Assembly (NCBI GenBank): GCA_934101495.1
Contig: CAKORG010000005.1
Location: forward strand, 1-58,640
Length of the DNA: 58,640 nt
Reading direction: 5' to 3'
DNA from: an uncultured Bacilli bacterium
GTDB taxonomy: Bacteria > Bacillota_I > Bacilli_A > RF39 > UBA660
Below are positions 42,694 to 50,833 of the stretch, one piece after another; the stretch's first letter is position 1, and each line of letters begins with the position of its first letter. Below the pieces are notes generated by a model. That model saw only the letters and a list, made by a program, of their open reading frames with translations. It ran no database searches and had not been told where the DNA came from. Position numbers and translations under genes: made by a program.

Positions 42694-44694
42694 ATGAGTA
42701 AGATGGATGATGCAGCACTAAATAGTATAAAGGTGCTTGCACTTGATATGATAGATAAAGCTGGTAGTGGACATCCTGGAATAGTTTTAGGAGCTGCTCC
42801 GATTTTATACGCTTTATATAAAGAACAAATGGATGTTATACCAAGTAATCCAAATTGGATAAATAGAGATAGATTTGTTATGTCAGCAGGTCATGGTTCT
42901 GCTCTTTTATATTCAGTTTTATACCACATGGGTTATGGAATTGACATGGAAGAGTTAAAACACTTTAGAGATTTAAATAGTTTGACACCAGGACATCCAG
43001 AAGTTAAAGTAACACCGGGAGTAGATGCATCAACTGGTCCCCTTGGTCAAGGAGTGGGAATGGCTGTTGGTATGGCCCTTGCAGAAAGATACTTAAATGC
43101 TATTGTAAATATTGAAAATAAAAATTCTAAATTAATTGACTACTACACATATTGTTTATGTGGTGATGGGGATTTAATGGAAGGTATTAGTTATGAAGCT
43201 TTAAGTTTTGCAAGTACGCAAAATTTAAATAAATTAATTCTTTTATATGATAAGAATAATGTTTCTTTAGATAGTGATACTAAAAATACTTTTACTGAAG
43301 ATATTGAAATACGTTTTGAAGCATTAGATTTTAATATTATTAATGTTAAAAATGGTGATGATTATAAAGAAATATCTAAAGCTATTAAACAAGCTAAAAA
43401 GTCAGATAGACCATCAATAATTATTTGTAATACAATAATTGGTGAAGACTCTAAATTAGAAGGAACTAATAAAGTACATGGTAAACCACTTGAAAAAGAT
43501 GATTTAGCTGCTATAAAAGCTAAATATAAAATTACTAGTGAACCTTTTGAAGTTAGAAAAGATGTTTTAGAATTTTTGCAAAATTATGTAAATAAAAGAG
43601 TATCTAAAAAATATTTAGATTGGCAAGATGATTATACTAATATAAAAGAAGAAAATAGTAATTTACATGCAATGGTTAATTTACTTGAAAGAAATGCTTT
43701 TGTAATTGATTTTGATGATACTAAATTTAAAATTAGTGATGAATATAGAGAAGCTTTAAGGGAGTCAAATCATAAGATAATGAATTTTATATCTCCGAAA
43801 AGTCCATTCTTTCTTGGTGGATCTGCAGACCTTTCATCATCATGCAAAACAAATTTAGATAAATCAACTATTCAAAGTGAAAAAAATCCAGTGGGTAAAA
43901 ATATATATTTTGGTGTTAGAGAACATGCCATGGGTGCTATTTTAAATGGAATGGCTTTATCTAATTTAAAAGTATTTGGTTCAACATTTTTAGCATTTTC
44001 TGATTATTTGAAACCAGCAATTAGAATGTCAGCACTAATGAATTTGCCAGTTACTTATATTTTTACTCATGATTCTGTATATGTTGGGCAAGATGGACCA
44101 ACTCATGAACCAGTTGAACAATTAACAAGCCTTAGAACTATACCAAACTTTACAACATTTAGACCAGCTGATATTAATGAAATAATGGGTGCTTGGGAAT
44201 ATATTCTTAAAAACAATTGTGCAACAGCCATGATTATAAGTAAAGAAGAAAGAAACAAACAAAAAAATACCAATGCTAGATTTGTAAAATATGGTGCTTA
44301 TATGGTACGTAAAGAAAAGTATCATTTAGATGGAATTATTATTGCAACAGGTCAAGAACTTGAAATGGCAATGGATATATCAAAAGAATTATTTACTTTA
44401 GGAATAGATACTAGAGTAGTTTCAATGCCAAGTATGGAACTATTCTTAAAACAAAATCCTAAGTATGAAGAACAATTATTACCAAAAGACGTGCCAACTT
44501 TTGTAATTGAAGCAGGCAATAGTCTTATTTGGAATAGATTTGCATCAAAACCAGATTATATTTTTGGAGTAAATAAATTTGGTATGAGTGGTAAAACAGA
44601 AGATGTTGTTAAATATTTAAAGATAGATAAAACTACAATTTTAGAAAAAATTGCTAATTATTTAAAAAAAGATGATATCATCGACATAATCTGA
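42694..44694 (+). CDS. tkt: transketolase
   Basis: 666 residues from ATG 42694 (AAGGAGTGA 7 bases upstream). Thiamine-diphosphate domain: AGSGHPGIVLG, GPLGQGVGMAVGMA, CGDGDLMEGISYEA; pyrimidine domain: GVREHAMGAILNG, THDSVYVGQDGPTHEPVEQL. It runs the non-oxidative pentose phosphate pathway. Followed by sirA and yneF, as in Bacillus subtilis (tkt-yneE-yneF). Confidence 0.97.
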   Translation: MSKMDDAALNSIKVLALDMIDKAGSGHPGIVLGAAPILYALYKEQMDVIPSNPNWINRDRFVMSAGHGSALLYSVLYHMGYGIDMEELKHFRDLNSLTPGHPEVKVTPGVDASTGPLGQGVGMAVGMALAERYLNAIVNIENKNSKLIDYYTYCLCGDGDLMEGISYEALSFASTQNLNKLILLYDKNNVSLDSDTKNTFTEDIEIRFEALDFNIINVKNGDDYKEISKAIKQAKKSDRPSIIICNTIIGEDSKLEGTNKVHGKPLEKDDLAAIKAKYKITSEPFEVRKDVLEFLQNYVNKRVSKKYLDWQDDYTNIKEENSNLHAMVNLLERNAFVIDFDDTKFKISDEYREALRESNHKIMNFISPKSPFFLGGSADLSSSCKTNLDKSTIQSEKNPVGKNIYFGVREHAMGAILNGMALSNLKVFGSTFLAFSDYLKPAIRMSALMNLPVTYIFTHDSVYVGQDGPTHEPVEQLTSLRTIPNFTTFRPADINEIMGAWEYILKNNCATAMIISKEERNKQKNTNARFVKYGAYMVRKEKYHLDGIIIATGQELEMAMDISKELFTLGIDTRVVSMPSMELFLKQNPKYEEQLLPKDVPTFVIEAGNSLIWNRFASKPDYIFGVNKFGMSGKTEDVVKYLKIDKTTILEKIANYLKKDDIIDII

Positions 44695-44742
44695 CAAATT
44701 ATTTAAAGTCTTTATGTTATCATATATTTGGAAGGTGATAAT

Positions 44743-45159
44743 ATGAGGACTTTTTATATTTTTAGAATTAACAAAGAAATGGAAGTATTACTTAAAGATA
44801 ATCCCTATAATTTATTTAAATCTTTAGAAGATATATACCTTTTAGATAAGACAAGTATAGGGATTGGAAAGGATTTATTAGACCAATTAATTGTGCCAAT
44901 AGATAAACTTAAATATAATAAATTAATATATGAACTTAATAAAGATAATGATTTTTATATGAAAAGTGGAGATACACATAAAGTAATAAATAAATATCGT
45001 AAAGAAGAAACAGTGATTACTGTTAAAAATAGTCATATTCTTCTTAAAACTAATATAATTAATCGAGATATTAAGAAATTTTTGCCAATTACGCAGGCTT
45101 TTGCATGTGATTTTCAAAATAAAGACTATTTCTGGCTTGAAGAACTCATATATTTATAG
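44743..45159 (+). CDS. sirA: sporulation inhibitor of replication SirA
   Basis: 138 residues from ATG 44743 (GAAGGTGAT upstream). MRTFYIFRINKE at the start, then helices, and a closing FACDFQNKDYFWLEEL, the layout of SirA/YneE. Sequence similarity is low, but the position between tkt and yneF is the same as in Bacillus. SirA binds DnaA domain I and blocks new replication rounds once sporulation has begun. TGACAAA at 44691 resembles half of a Spo0A box, a weak hint of the expected control. Confidence 0.78.
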   Translation: MRTFYIFRINKEMEVLLKDNPYNLFKSLEDIYLLDKTSIGIGKDLLDQLIVPIDKLKYNKLIYELNKDNDFYMKSGDTHKVINKYRKEETVITVKNSHILLKTNIINRDIKKFLPITQAFACDFQNKDYFWLEELIYL

Positions 45160-45189
45160 TAAAATAATGGTATAAAGGAGAAAATTTAT

Positions 45190-45399
45190 ATGGGTAAATT
45201 AATATTATATTTAGTAATTGGTATTATAATAGGACTTGTTATTGGATTTTTTGTAGCTAGAGCTTTAATGAAAAAAACTTTAGAAAAAAATCCTCCGATT
45301 AATGAAAAAATGATTGAGGCTATGATGAGTTCAATGGGAAGAAAACCAAGTCAAAAACAAATTAATCAAGTAATGCAACAAATGAATAGATTTAAGTAA
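45190..45399 (+). CDS. yneF: YneF family membrane protein (UPF0154)
   Basis: 69 residues. One membrane helix (about 4-26) followed by KNPPINEKMIEAMMSSMGRKPSQKQINQVMQQM, the UPF0154 signature. Function unknown. AAAGGAG lies 9 bases before the ATG. Third gene of tkt-sirA-yneF. Confidence 0.95.
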   Translation: MGKLILYLVIGIIIGLVIGFFVARALMKKTLEKNPPINEKMIEAMMSSMGRKPSQKQINQVMQQMNRFK

Positions 45400-45413
45400 T
45401 TAAGTCTATTTTT

Positions 45414-45791
45414 TTATATCAGCCCAACATCCAAAGCATCATCTTTTCTAGTTATTTCATTTATTAAATATATAGCACCACCGATTAAAAATAAGATGGC
45501 AGCAATTAGCTGGATAAAAGTTGACCTATATGCTGGATCATTAAAATTTTTTTCCATAGAACCTAAATCTTCAGTTAAAAGGAGGAGAAAATATAAATAG
45601 ATAAAAAATGTTATAAAAAATATAGTAATGTTAATATATTTTTCTCTTTTGTAAGCTCCATTATCTTTTTTTAATAAATAATCTCTATCAAGTTTGTTAG
45701 AATATAAAGCAAATACAACGATAAAAAAATAAACAATCCATATAAAATCTTCATTTCTTAATCTTTTTAATTTTTTACTAATATCGTTCAT
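45414..45791 (-). CDS. small membrane protein, unknown function
   Basis: 125 residues with three hydrophobic helices (about 16-32, 53-72 and 92-112) and a charged N-terminus. No family recognised. It is convergent with yneF (14 bases between the stops) and diverges from cdsA. Confidence 0.65.
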   Translation of the reverse strand: MNDISKKLKRLRNEDFIWIVYFFIVVFALYSNKLDRDYLLKKDNGAYKREKYINITIFFITFFIYLYFLLLLTEDLGSMEKNFNDPAYRSTFIQLIAAILFLIGGAIYLINEITRKDDALDVGLI

Positions 45792-45889
45792 GTTAAAATA
45801 ATATGTATGTTAATAGAATAAAATTATTTACAAAGTGAATATTATTAGATATAATTTATAGGTAAGTATAATTGCTTTGGAGGTTAAAT

Positions 45890-46678
45890 ATGAAAACAAG
45901 AATTATTACAGCAATAGTTGCACTTTTAATTGTTATTCCTTTAGTGTTACTTGGAGGAATATATTTTGAACTTTTAATGTGTTTAGTAGGTGCTCTAGCT
46001 TTTAAAGAGATGATTGATTTAAAAAAATCACATAGTAAAATCCCTAACATGATGATATTTATTGGACTTGTTTCTTTACTTAGTTTGATTTTGTCAAATA
46101 ATAGTAATTTATCTATTTATTATGGATTTTCTTATCAAACTTTAGCATTAATTGCATTAGGAATTATAGTACCAGTTATATTTTATAAGGAAGAAGAATA
46201 TTCATCAAAAGATGCTTTATATCTATTTGGAACAGTATTATTTTTAGGTCTAGCTTTAAATTCATTTTTAATAATAAGGATGCGTAGCTTTAAGACTTTG
46301 TTATTCTTACTTATTATTCCAACATTTAATGATATATTTGCTTATGTTATTGGTTCTAAATTTGGTAAAAGTAAAATGTGTAAAAGTATTAGTCCGAATA
46401 AGACTTGGGAAGGTTCTATTGGTGGTTTGATTCTTGGAACTGTTGGTGGAGTAGTTTTATATAGATTACTACTTGGTAAAATCACATTTAAAATTATAAT
46501 GATTACTATAGTTCTTTCAATTATTGGTCAAATGGGTGATTTGGTAATGAGTCGTATTAAACGTGAAAATGGTATTAAAGACTTTTCTAATCTTTTACCA
46601 GGTCATGGCGGTATTTTAGATAGACTTGATAGTTCAATATTTGTATTTTTAGCGTATATGTTTATGATAATATTTTAA
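45890..46678 (+). CDS. cdsA: phosphatidate cytidylyltransferase
   Basis: 262 residues from ATG 45890 (GGAGG 8 bases upstream). Eight or so membrane helices and the CDS signature near the end: SPNKTWEGSIGGLILG..MGDLVMSRIKRENGIKDFSNLLPGHGGILDRLDS. Makes CDP-diacylglycerol for phospholipids, feeding PgsA. Followed 13 bases later by rseP. Confidence 0.96.
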   Translation: MKTRIITAIVALLIVIPLVLLGGIYFELLMCLVGALAFKEMIDLKKSHSKIPNMMIFIGLVSLLSLILSNNSNLSIYYGFSYQTLALIALGIIVPVIFYKEEEYSSKDALYLFGTVLFLGLALNSFLIIRMRSFKTLLFLLIIPTFNDIFAYVIGSKFGKSKMCKSISPNKTWEGSIGGLILGTVGGVVLYRLLLGKITFKIIMITIVLSIIGQMGDLVMSRIKRENGIKDFSNLLPGHGGILDRLDSSIFVFLAYMFMIIF

Positions 46679-46691
46679 GGAGGAATAGATT

Positions 46692-47744
46692 ATGTGGATT
46701 GTATCATTATTAATACTTATATTAATACTTGGAATTATTATTTTAGTTCATGAATTTGGACATTTTATTTGGGCTAAAAAGTTTGGAGTTCATATTTATG
46801 AATTTTCAATTGGTATGGGCCCAGTTATACATACTCACAAGGGTAAAGATAAAATAGATTATAATATCAGAGCTTTTCCAATTGGTGGATTTGTTTCCAT
46901 GGCTGGGGAAGTTTATGAAGATGCTAATGAAAAGATAAAAAAAGAAGATTATATGTGTAATAAACCTTGGTGGCAAAGAGTAATTATTTTAGTAGCTGGG
47001 GTTGTAAATAATTTTATATTAGCTATTGTTTTACTTTTTTTAAGTAGTCTTATCTGGGGTGGAAGTACTTTAAAGCCAGTAGTTAAAAATGCAGTCGAAG
47101 GTTATCCAATGGCTGAAGCTGGTATTACTAGTGGTGATACGATAACAGCAATAAATGGTCATAAAGTTTCTAGCTGGGATGTTGCTCAAATAATTTTAGT
47201 TATGAAAAATAAAAATGATTATTATACTTTTGAAGTTAAACATGAAGATGGAAAAATGGATACTTATAAAGTTGTTCCAAAAGTAGAAAAAGATGCTGAT
47301 GGTAATGAAAGACAAGTTTTTGGTATTGAAGTTGAAAAAAATACTTTGTCTGGTTTCTTTGGTTCTATAAAATATGCATTTATGAAATTTAATAGCATTG
47401 TTCAATCAATGTGGCTTACTGTAACTGGTTTAATTACTGGTAAAATTTCTGCAAGTGCTTTATCTGGTCCAGTTGGTATGTATAAAATTGTTGATGATGG
47501 TGTTGCTTTAGGTCTTAATTATATGATTTACTTAACTGCATTCTTATCAATTAATGTTGGATTTATTAATATTTTACCATTCCCGGCATTTGATGGCGGT
47601 AGAGTATTCTTCCTTATTGTTGAGGCAATTAGAAGAAAACCTATTAATGCTAAATTTGAAAATGCTTGTCACTTAGTAGGATTTGCACTTTTGATGCTTT
47701 TAATGATATATATTACAATTCAAGATATAATTAGATTATTTTAA
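46692..47744 (+). CDS. rseP: RIP metalloprotease RseP/RasP
   Basis: 350 residues. Zinc motif H20-E-F-G-H24 in the first membrane helix, a PDZ domain (about 125-220) with GYPMAEAGITSGDTITAINGH, and the NILPFPAFDGGRV motif with the third zinc ligand near the C-terminus. Cleaves membrane-embedded anti-sigma factors and signal-peptide remnants. The cdsA-rseP order is conserved in Bacilli. Confidence 0.96.
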   Translation: MWIVSLLILILILGIIILVHEFGHFIWAKKFGVHIYEFSIGMGPVIHTHKGKDKIDYNIRAFPIGGFVSMAGEVYEDANEKIKKEDYMCNKPWWQRVIILVAGVVNNFILAIVLLFLSSLIWGGSTLKPVVKNAVEGYPMAEAGITSGDTITAINGHKVSSWDVAQIILVMKNKNDYYTFEVKHEDGKMDTYKVVPKVEKDADGNERQVFGIEVEKNTLSGFFGSIKYAFMKFNSIVQSMWLTVTGLITGKISASALSGPVGMYKIVDDGVALGLNYMIYLTAFLSINVGFINILPFPAFDGGRVFFLIVEAIRRKPINAKFENACHLVGFALLMLLMIYITIQDIIRLF

Positions 47745-47745
47745 C

Positions 47746-47852
47746 TTGCATATATTAAAAAAATATGATAATATATTGGTGACCCAAAAAAAGGTATATA
47801 ATCCGCTATAAAGTTTATATGATTATAGGTAATGAAATAAGGAGGTAAGAAA
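47746..47852 (+). promoter_or_regulatory. rplS promoter and structured leader (L19-leader candidate)
   Basis: TTGCAT (47746-47751), 17-base spacer, TAATAT (47769-47774), then a ~70-base leader with TATAATC / GATTATA (47797-47803, 47821-47827) enclosing an ATAAA / TTTAT hairpin. Position and size fit the autoregulatory L19 leaders of low-GC Gram-positives; the match to that RNA family is not proven. Confidence 0.5.
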
Positions 47853-48194
47853 ATGGCAAATTTAGTTGACAAAATTGCTGAAAAACATATTCGTAAAGAT
47901 GTTCCAGAATTTAGAGTTGGGGACACAGTTAGAGTTGATGTTTGGGTAAAAGAAGGAAAGAAAGAACGTATCCAATCTTTTGAAGGATTAGTAATCGCTA
48001 AAAGAGGTGGAGGAGTTTCTGAAACATTTACAGTTCGTAAGAAAAGTGGAACTGTTGGTGTTCAAAGAATATTCCCAGTTAATGCCCCAACAATTGATAA
48101 AATTGTGGTAATCAAAAAAGGTAAAGTTCGTAGAGCTAAGCTTAACTTTATCAAAGGAATGCGTAAAGAATATAAAGTTAAGGAAAGAAGTTAA
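47853..48194 (+). CDS. rplS: ribosomal protein L19
   Basis: 113 residues. VPEFRVGDTVRVDVWVKEGKKERIQSFEGLVIAKRGGGVSETFTVRKKS and SPR-type end KLNFIKGMRKEYKVKER identify L19. AAGGAGG lies 8 bases before ATG. It opens the rplS-lepB-(island)-rbgA-rnhB region, comparable to rplS-ylqF-rnhB of Bacillus. Confidence 0.98.
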   Translation: MANLVDKIAEKHIRKDVPEFRVGDTVRVDVWVKEGKKERIQSFEGLVIAKRGGGVSETFTVRKKSGTVGVQRIFPVNAPTIDKIVVIKKGKVRRAKLNFIKGMRKEYKVKERS

Positions 48195-48219
48195 TTCTTT
48201 CCTTTCTTTCATTTAGGAG

Positions 48220-48711
48220 TTGATTTTTATAAAAAGAATAATTAAAGAATTAATACCTTATATTATAATTGTAGTTGTGGTTGTGCTTATTCGTTCATTC
48301 ATTGCAACACCAGTTAGGGTTGATGGCGATAGTATGAATAAGACATTTAAAAATGGTGATATTTTAATACTTTATAAGTTAAGTAAGATTAAAAGATTTG
48401 ATGTCATTGTGCTTCATGAAGAAAAGGATAATGAAAAAATCATTAAAAGAGTTATTGGGATGCCTGGTGATACTGTAGCAATTAAAGATGGAGAAATCTA
48501 TATTAATGATGAAAAAATAGATGATGAATATGCTTATGGTATGACAAGTGATTATGAAAGGATAACTTTAAAAAGTGATGAATACTTTATCCTAGGGGAT
48601 AACAGACTTATTAGTAAAGATTCAAGATATTTTGGACCTATAAAAGAAAAAGAAATTAAAGGTAAAGTTGTATTTAGAATATTCCCATTTAGTAAGTTTG
48701 GGAAGATTTAG
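48220..48711 (+). CDS. lepB: signal peptidase I
   Basis: 163 residues if read from TTG 48220. One membrane helix (about 10-27), the nucleophile motif GDSMNKTF, the lysine motif KRVIGMPGDTV and the C-terminal GDNRLISKDSRYFGPI. The start is uncertain: AGGAG (48215-48219) touches TTG 48220, an in-frame stop lies just upstream, and the codon at normal spacing is ATA 48229, giving IKRIIKELIPYI. Releases exported proteins from their signal peptides. Confidence 0.95.
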   Translation: MIFIKRIIKELIPYIIIVVVVVLIRSFIATPVRVDGDSMNKTFKNGDILILYKLSKIKRFDVIVLHEEKDNEKIIKRVIGMPGDTVAIKDGEIYINDEKIDDEYAYGMTSDYERITLKSDEYFILGDNRLISKDSRYFGPIKEKEIKGKVVFRIFPFSKFGKI

Positions 48712-48718
48712 GTGTATT

Positions 48719-49468
48719 ATGGATTTAGTAAATTTAATGTATAAATATATAAATAGATTAATAAATAGTGATGAATTATTAGAAAAAATGAATAGTTTAG
48801 ATTTAACTAGAGTTTCAGATGATGAAAAGAAAAATATAGAAAGTATTATTCAAAGTATTGAGAATATAAAAGGTGATACACCAAATGAAGTAGATGAATT
48901 TGAGAAAAATAGAATGAAAACAATTGAAGAATTTATTGATGTAATAGATAAAGCTTTAAGAAGCAATAATTTGGATAATGAAACAAAAGAAATGTTTATA
49001 AAAAGAAAACAAGGACTTGTTCTTGACAAAGAGAAGGTTAAAGATGGTGGTAAATTATATGAAAAAATATTCACTTTACTTACTCATAATGATTTGATAG
49101 CAAATTATTGCAAGAAAATGAACAATTATGAACTTTTAGAATTTATTGTACAGTATATTAGTGTTCCAATGCCACCAGAAATTGATCAAAAAGCATTTGA
49201 TGAACTTGCTCAAATTGCTATGGACAAAGATGAAAGAGAATGGTTATGGCGCTTAGCATTTAACTATAATGGAAAAAATAAAGATTTTTCATTAATTGAA
49301 GATTATTTTATTAAAGTTAAAGATGATTATTATTTAACTGAGCTCATAAGTGCTATACAAGAAGATTTAGATATGAAAAAGTTAAAAAAGAAAGTTTTAA
49401 ATACAAAAGATAATGATTTTATAGAAAAAGTTGAAAACACTTTGAAAAATTATTCTATTGAATTTTAA
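48719..49468 (+). CDS. helical cytosolic protein, unknown function
   Basis: 249 residues from ATG 48719 (AGGTG 5 bases upstream); the longer reading from 48668 overlaps lepB without a ribosome site. The whole protein is charged and helical, with no membrane helix or Cys motif; ALRSNNLDNETKEMFIKRKQGLVLDKEK and EREWLWRLAFNYNG are notable segments. It may be a repeat-helical scaffold. Cotranscribed with lepB. Confidence 0.72.
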   Translation: MDLVNLMYKYINRLINSDELLEKMNSLDLTRVSDDEKKNIESIIQSIENIKGDTPNEVDEFEKNRMKTIEEFIDVIDKALRSNNLDNETKEMFIKRKQGLVLDKEKVKDGGKLYEKIFTLLTHNDLIANYCKKMNNYELLEFIVQYISVPMPPEIDQKAFDELAQIAMDKDEREWLWRLAFNYNGKNKDFSLIEDYFIKVKDDYYLTELISAIQEDLDMKKLKKKVLNTKDNDFIEKVENTLKNYSIEF

Positions 49469-49478
49469 ACAAAAAACC

Positions 49479-49605
49479 TTTACAAACACGCGATCGTATG
49501 ATATATCATTGATGTATTAAATGGGGAATACCTCATATAATATTAGCCATTGCCAAAAGTAGGGAACGAAAAAAAGTAAGCTAGGTTAACTTCCTAGCTT
49601 TTATT
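49479..49605 (+). ncRNA. possible type III antitoxin RNA remnant with promoter and terminator
   Basis: TTTACA (49479-49484), 17-base spacer and TATATC give a weak promoter; ~90 bases later AAGCTAGG / CCTAGCTT (49578-49585, 49593-49600) with a T-rich tail forms a terminator. A ToxN-like frame starts 15 bases after it. Promoter, short RNA, terminator, toxin is the layout of type III systems, but I see no clear tandem repeat units in the RNA. Confidence 0.35.
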
Positions 49606-49619
49606 GTAGAGGTGAAAAT

Positions 49620-49745
49620 ATGACAAAAACATTAAAAATTTATTATCTTGATGAAAATTATATCAACTATTTAAGACTGTTTGATACAAAAGTAGCTTAT
49701 AACAAAAATCAAACAAGACCTTATATAGGTGTAGTATATTCATTT
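49620..49745 (+). pseudogene. ToxN/AbiQ-like toxin, N-terminal fragment
   Basis: About 42 codons from ATG 49620 (GAGGTG upstream) resemble the ToxN/AbiQ start: KIYYLDENYINYLRLFDTKVAYN..RPYIGVVYSF. The family continues to ~170 residues, but here the frame then reads unrelated residues through a terminator hairpin to 49856. It is a 3'-truncated remnant of a type III toxin. Confidence 0.6.
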
Positions 49746-49780
49746 AAGCTGATTATGCTGAGGGAGATATGTACACTTGT

Positions 49781-49811
49781 AAGTAAGATGAGAAATCATC
49801 TTACTTTTCTT
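49781..49811 (+). terminator. terminator inside the degenerate island
   Basis: AAGTAAGATG / CATCTTACTT (49781-49790, 49797-49806) with TTTTCTTT. It lies within the frame that extends the toxN remnant, showing that this stretch is not coding. Confidence 0.75.
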
Positions 49812-49823
49812 TGCAAAAAATTA

Positions 49824-49852
49824 TTGACAGACAAATATTTGTATGATATATT
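49824..49852 (+). promoter_or_regulatory. promoter with palindromic operator for BRO gene
   Basis: TTGACA (49824-49829), 17-base spacer, TATATT (49847-49852). The spacer holds the palindrome ACAAATATTTGT (49831-49842), a probable repressor site. Confidence 0.6.
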
Positions 49853-49911
49853 TTGATTATGAGATAGATGTAAAAATATTGCTAATCATTTATATAAGGG
49901 GGGATAAAATT

Positions 49912-50606
49912 ATGAATGATAAATTAGAAACTTTATCAAATTTATTTGAAGGAACAGAAATAAGAAATTATGGGATACAGAAAAAGAAGATTACTACTTT
50001 AGTGTGGTTGATGTCATTGTTGCATTAACTGAGAGTAAAATTCCAAAAAGATATTGGTCTGACTTAAAAACAAAGTTGGTAGATGAAGGAAGTGAACTGT
50101 ACGAAAATATCGTACGTTTGAAACTAAAAGCTCATGATGGAAAGTTTTATGAAACAGATACCTTAAATATAAAAGGATTATTAAGACTCATTGAATCTGT
50201 ACCTAGTCCAAAAACAGAACCATTTAAAATGTGGCTGGCTAGTCTTGGTGAGGAAAGAATAAATAAAGTATTTGATCCATAGGTTGCTATTAACCGTGAA
50301 GTAAATTACTATCACAAAAAGGGTTTTAGTGATGAATGGATAAAAGCAAGACTTAGCGGTATTGTGGATAGATTTAAACTCACTGATGTTTGGAAAGATG
50401 GTGGCATAAATAAACTTGTGGAGTTTGCTTTACTTACGAATGAGATTTATAAAGTTTGGTCTGGTATGAAAGTAGCAAAACGTGGTGGAAGTGTTGTAAA
50501 AGGTGCCAGAGATTTATATGAAAAGGAAACCGGAAAAACAGCAATATCAAGTGATAATACTTTAAATTATAAATATGTTGAAAAAAATTTGATTGAAAGT
50601 AAATAG
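49912..50606 (+). pseudogene. BRO/antirepressor-type protein, broken
   Basis: The pieces rebuild a BRO-family protein: LETLSNLFEGTEIRN, WDTEKEDYYFSVVDVIVALTESKIPKRYW, then KTEPFKMWLASLGEERINKVFDP, AINREVNYYHKKGFSDEWIKARLSGIVDRFKLTDVWKDGG and KVAKRGGSVVKGARDLYEKETGK. Damage: a one-base loss near 49968, a TAG at 50280-50282, and a probable internal deletion after KVWSGM near 50468, because the usual middle section is absent. BRO proteins are phage- and mobile-element-linked. Promoter and ribosome site (AAGGGGGG) remain intact. Confidence 0.82.
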
Positions 50607-50767
50607 TGTAAAGAAATAATAAAAAATATCAAAAAAACTATGAGATATAATAAAAAAATGATATAATAAATTTCTGTAAAGAAAATATTTTAGTTAATAA
50701 ATATGTTTTAAATATATTAAGATATATAAAAGATAATTAATTGTCTAAGGGTAAGTTATGATAAAGT

Positions 50768-50792
50768 AGTTGACGAGGAATACTCGTTAACT
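50768..50792 (+). promoter_or_regulatory. hairpin in rbgA leader
   Basis: AGTTGACGAG / CTCGTTAACT (50768-50777, 50783-50792), loop 5, one G-U pair that is a mismatch on the other strand. No T tail, so not a terminator. It lies 42 bases before rbgA; the rest of 50607-50833 is AT-rich and shows no gene. Confidence 0.45.
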
Positions 50793-50833
50793 GCATTTAT
50801 ATATAAATTAAATATAAGAAGGATGTGAAAAAT

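Noticed and set aside
49746..49856. Continuation of the ToxN-like frame to 78 codons
   Set aside because: It translates through a clear hairpin terminator and loses all family resemblance after about codon 42.
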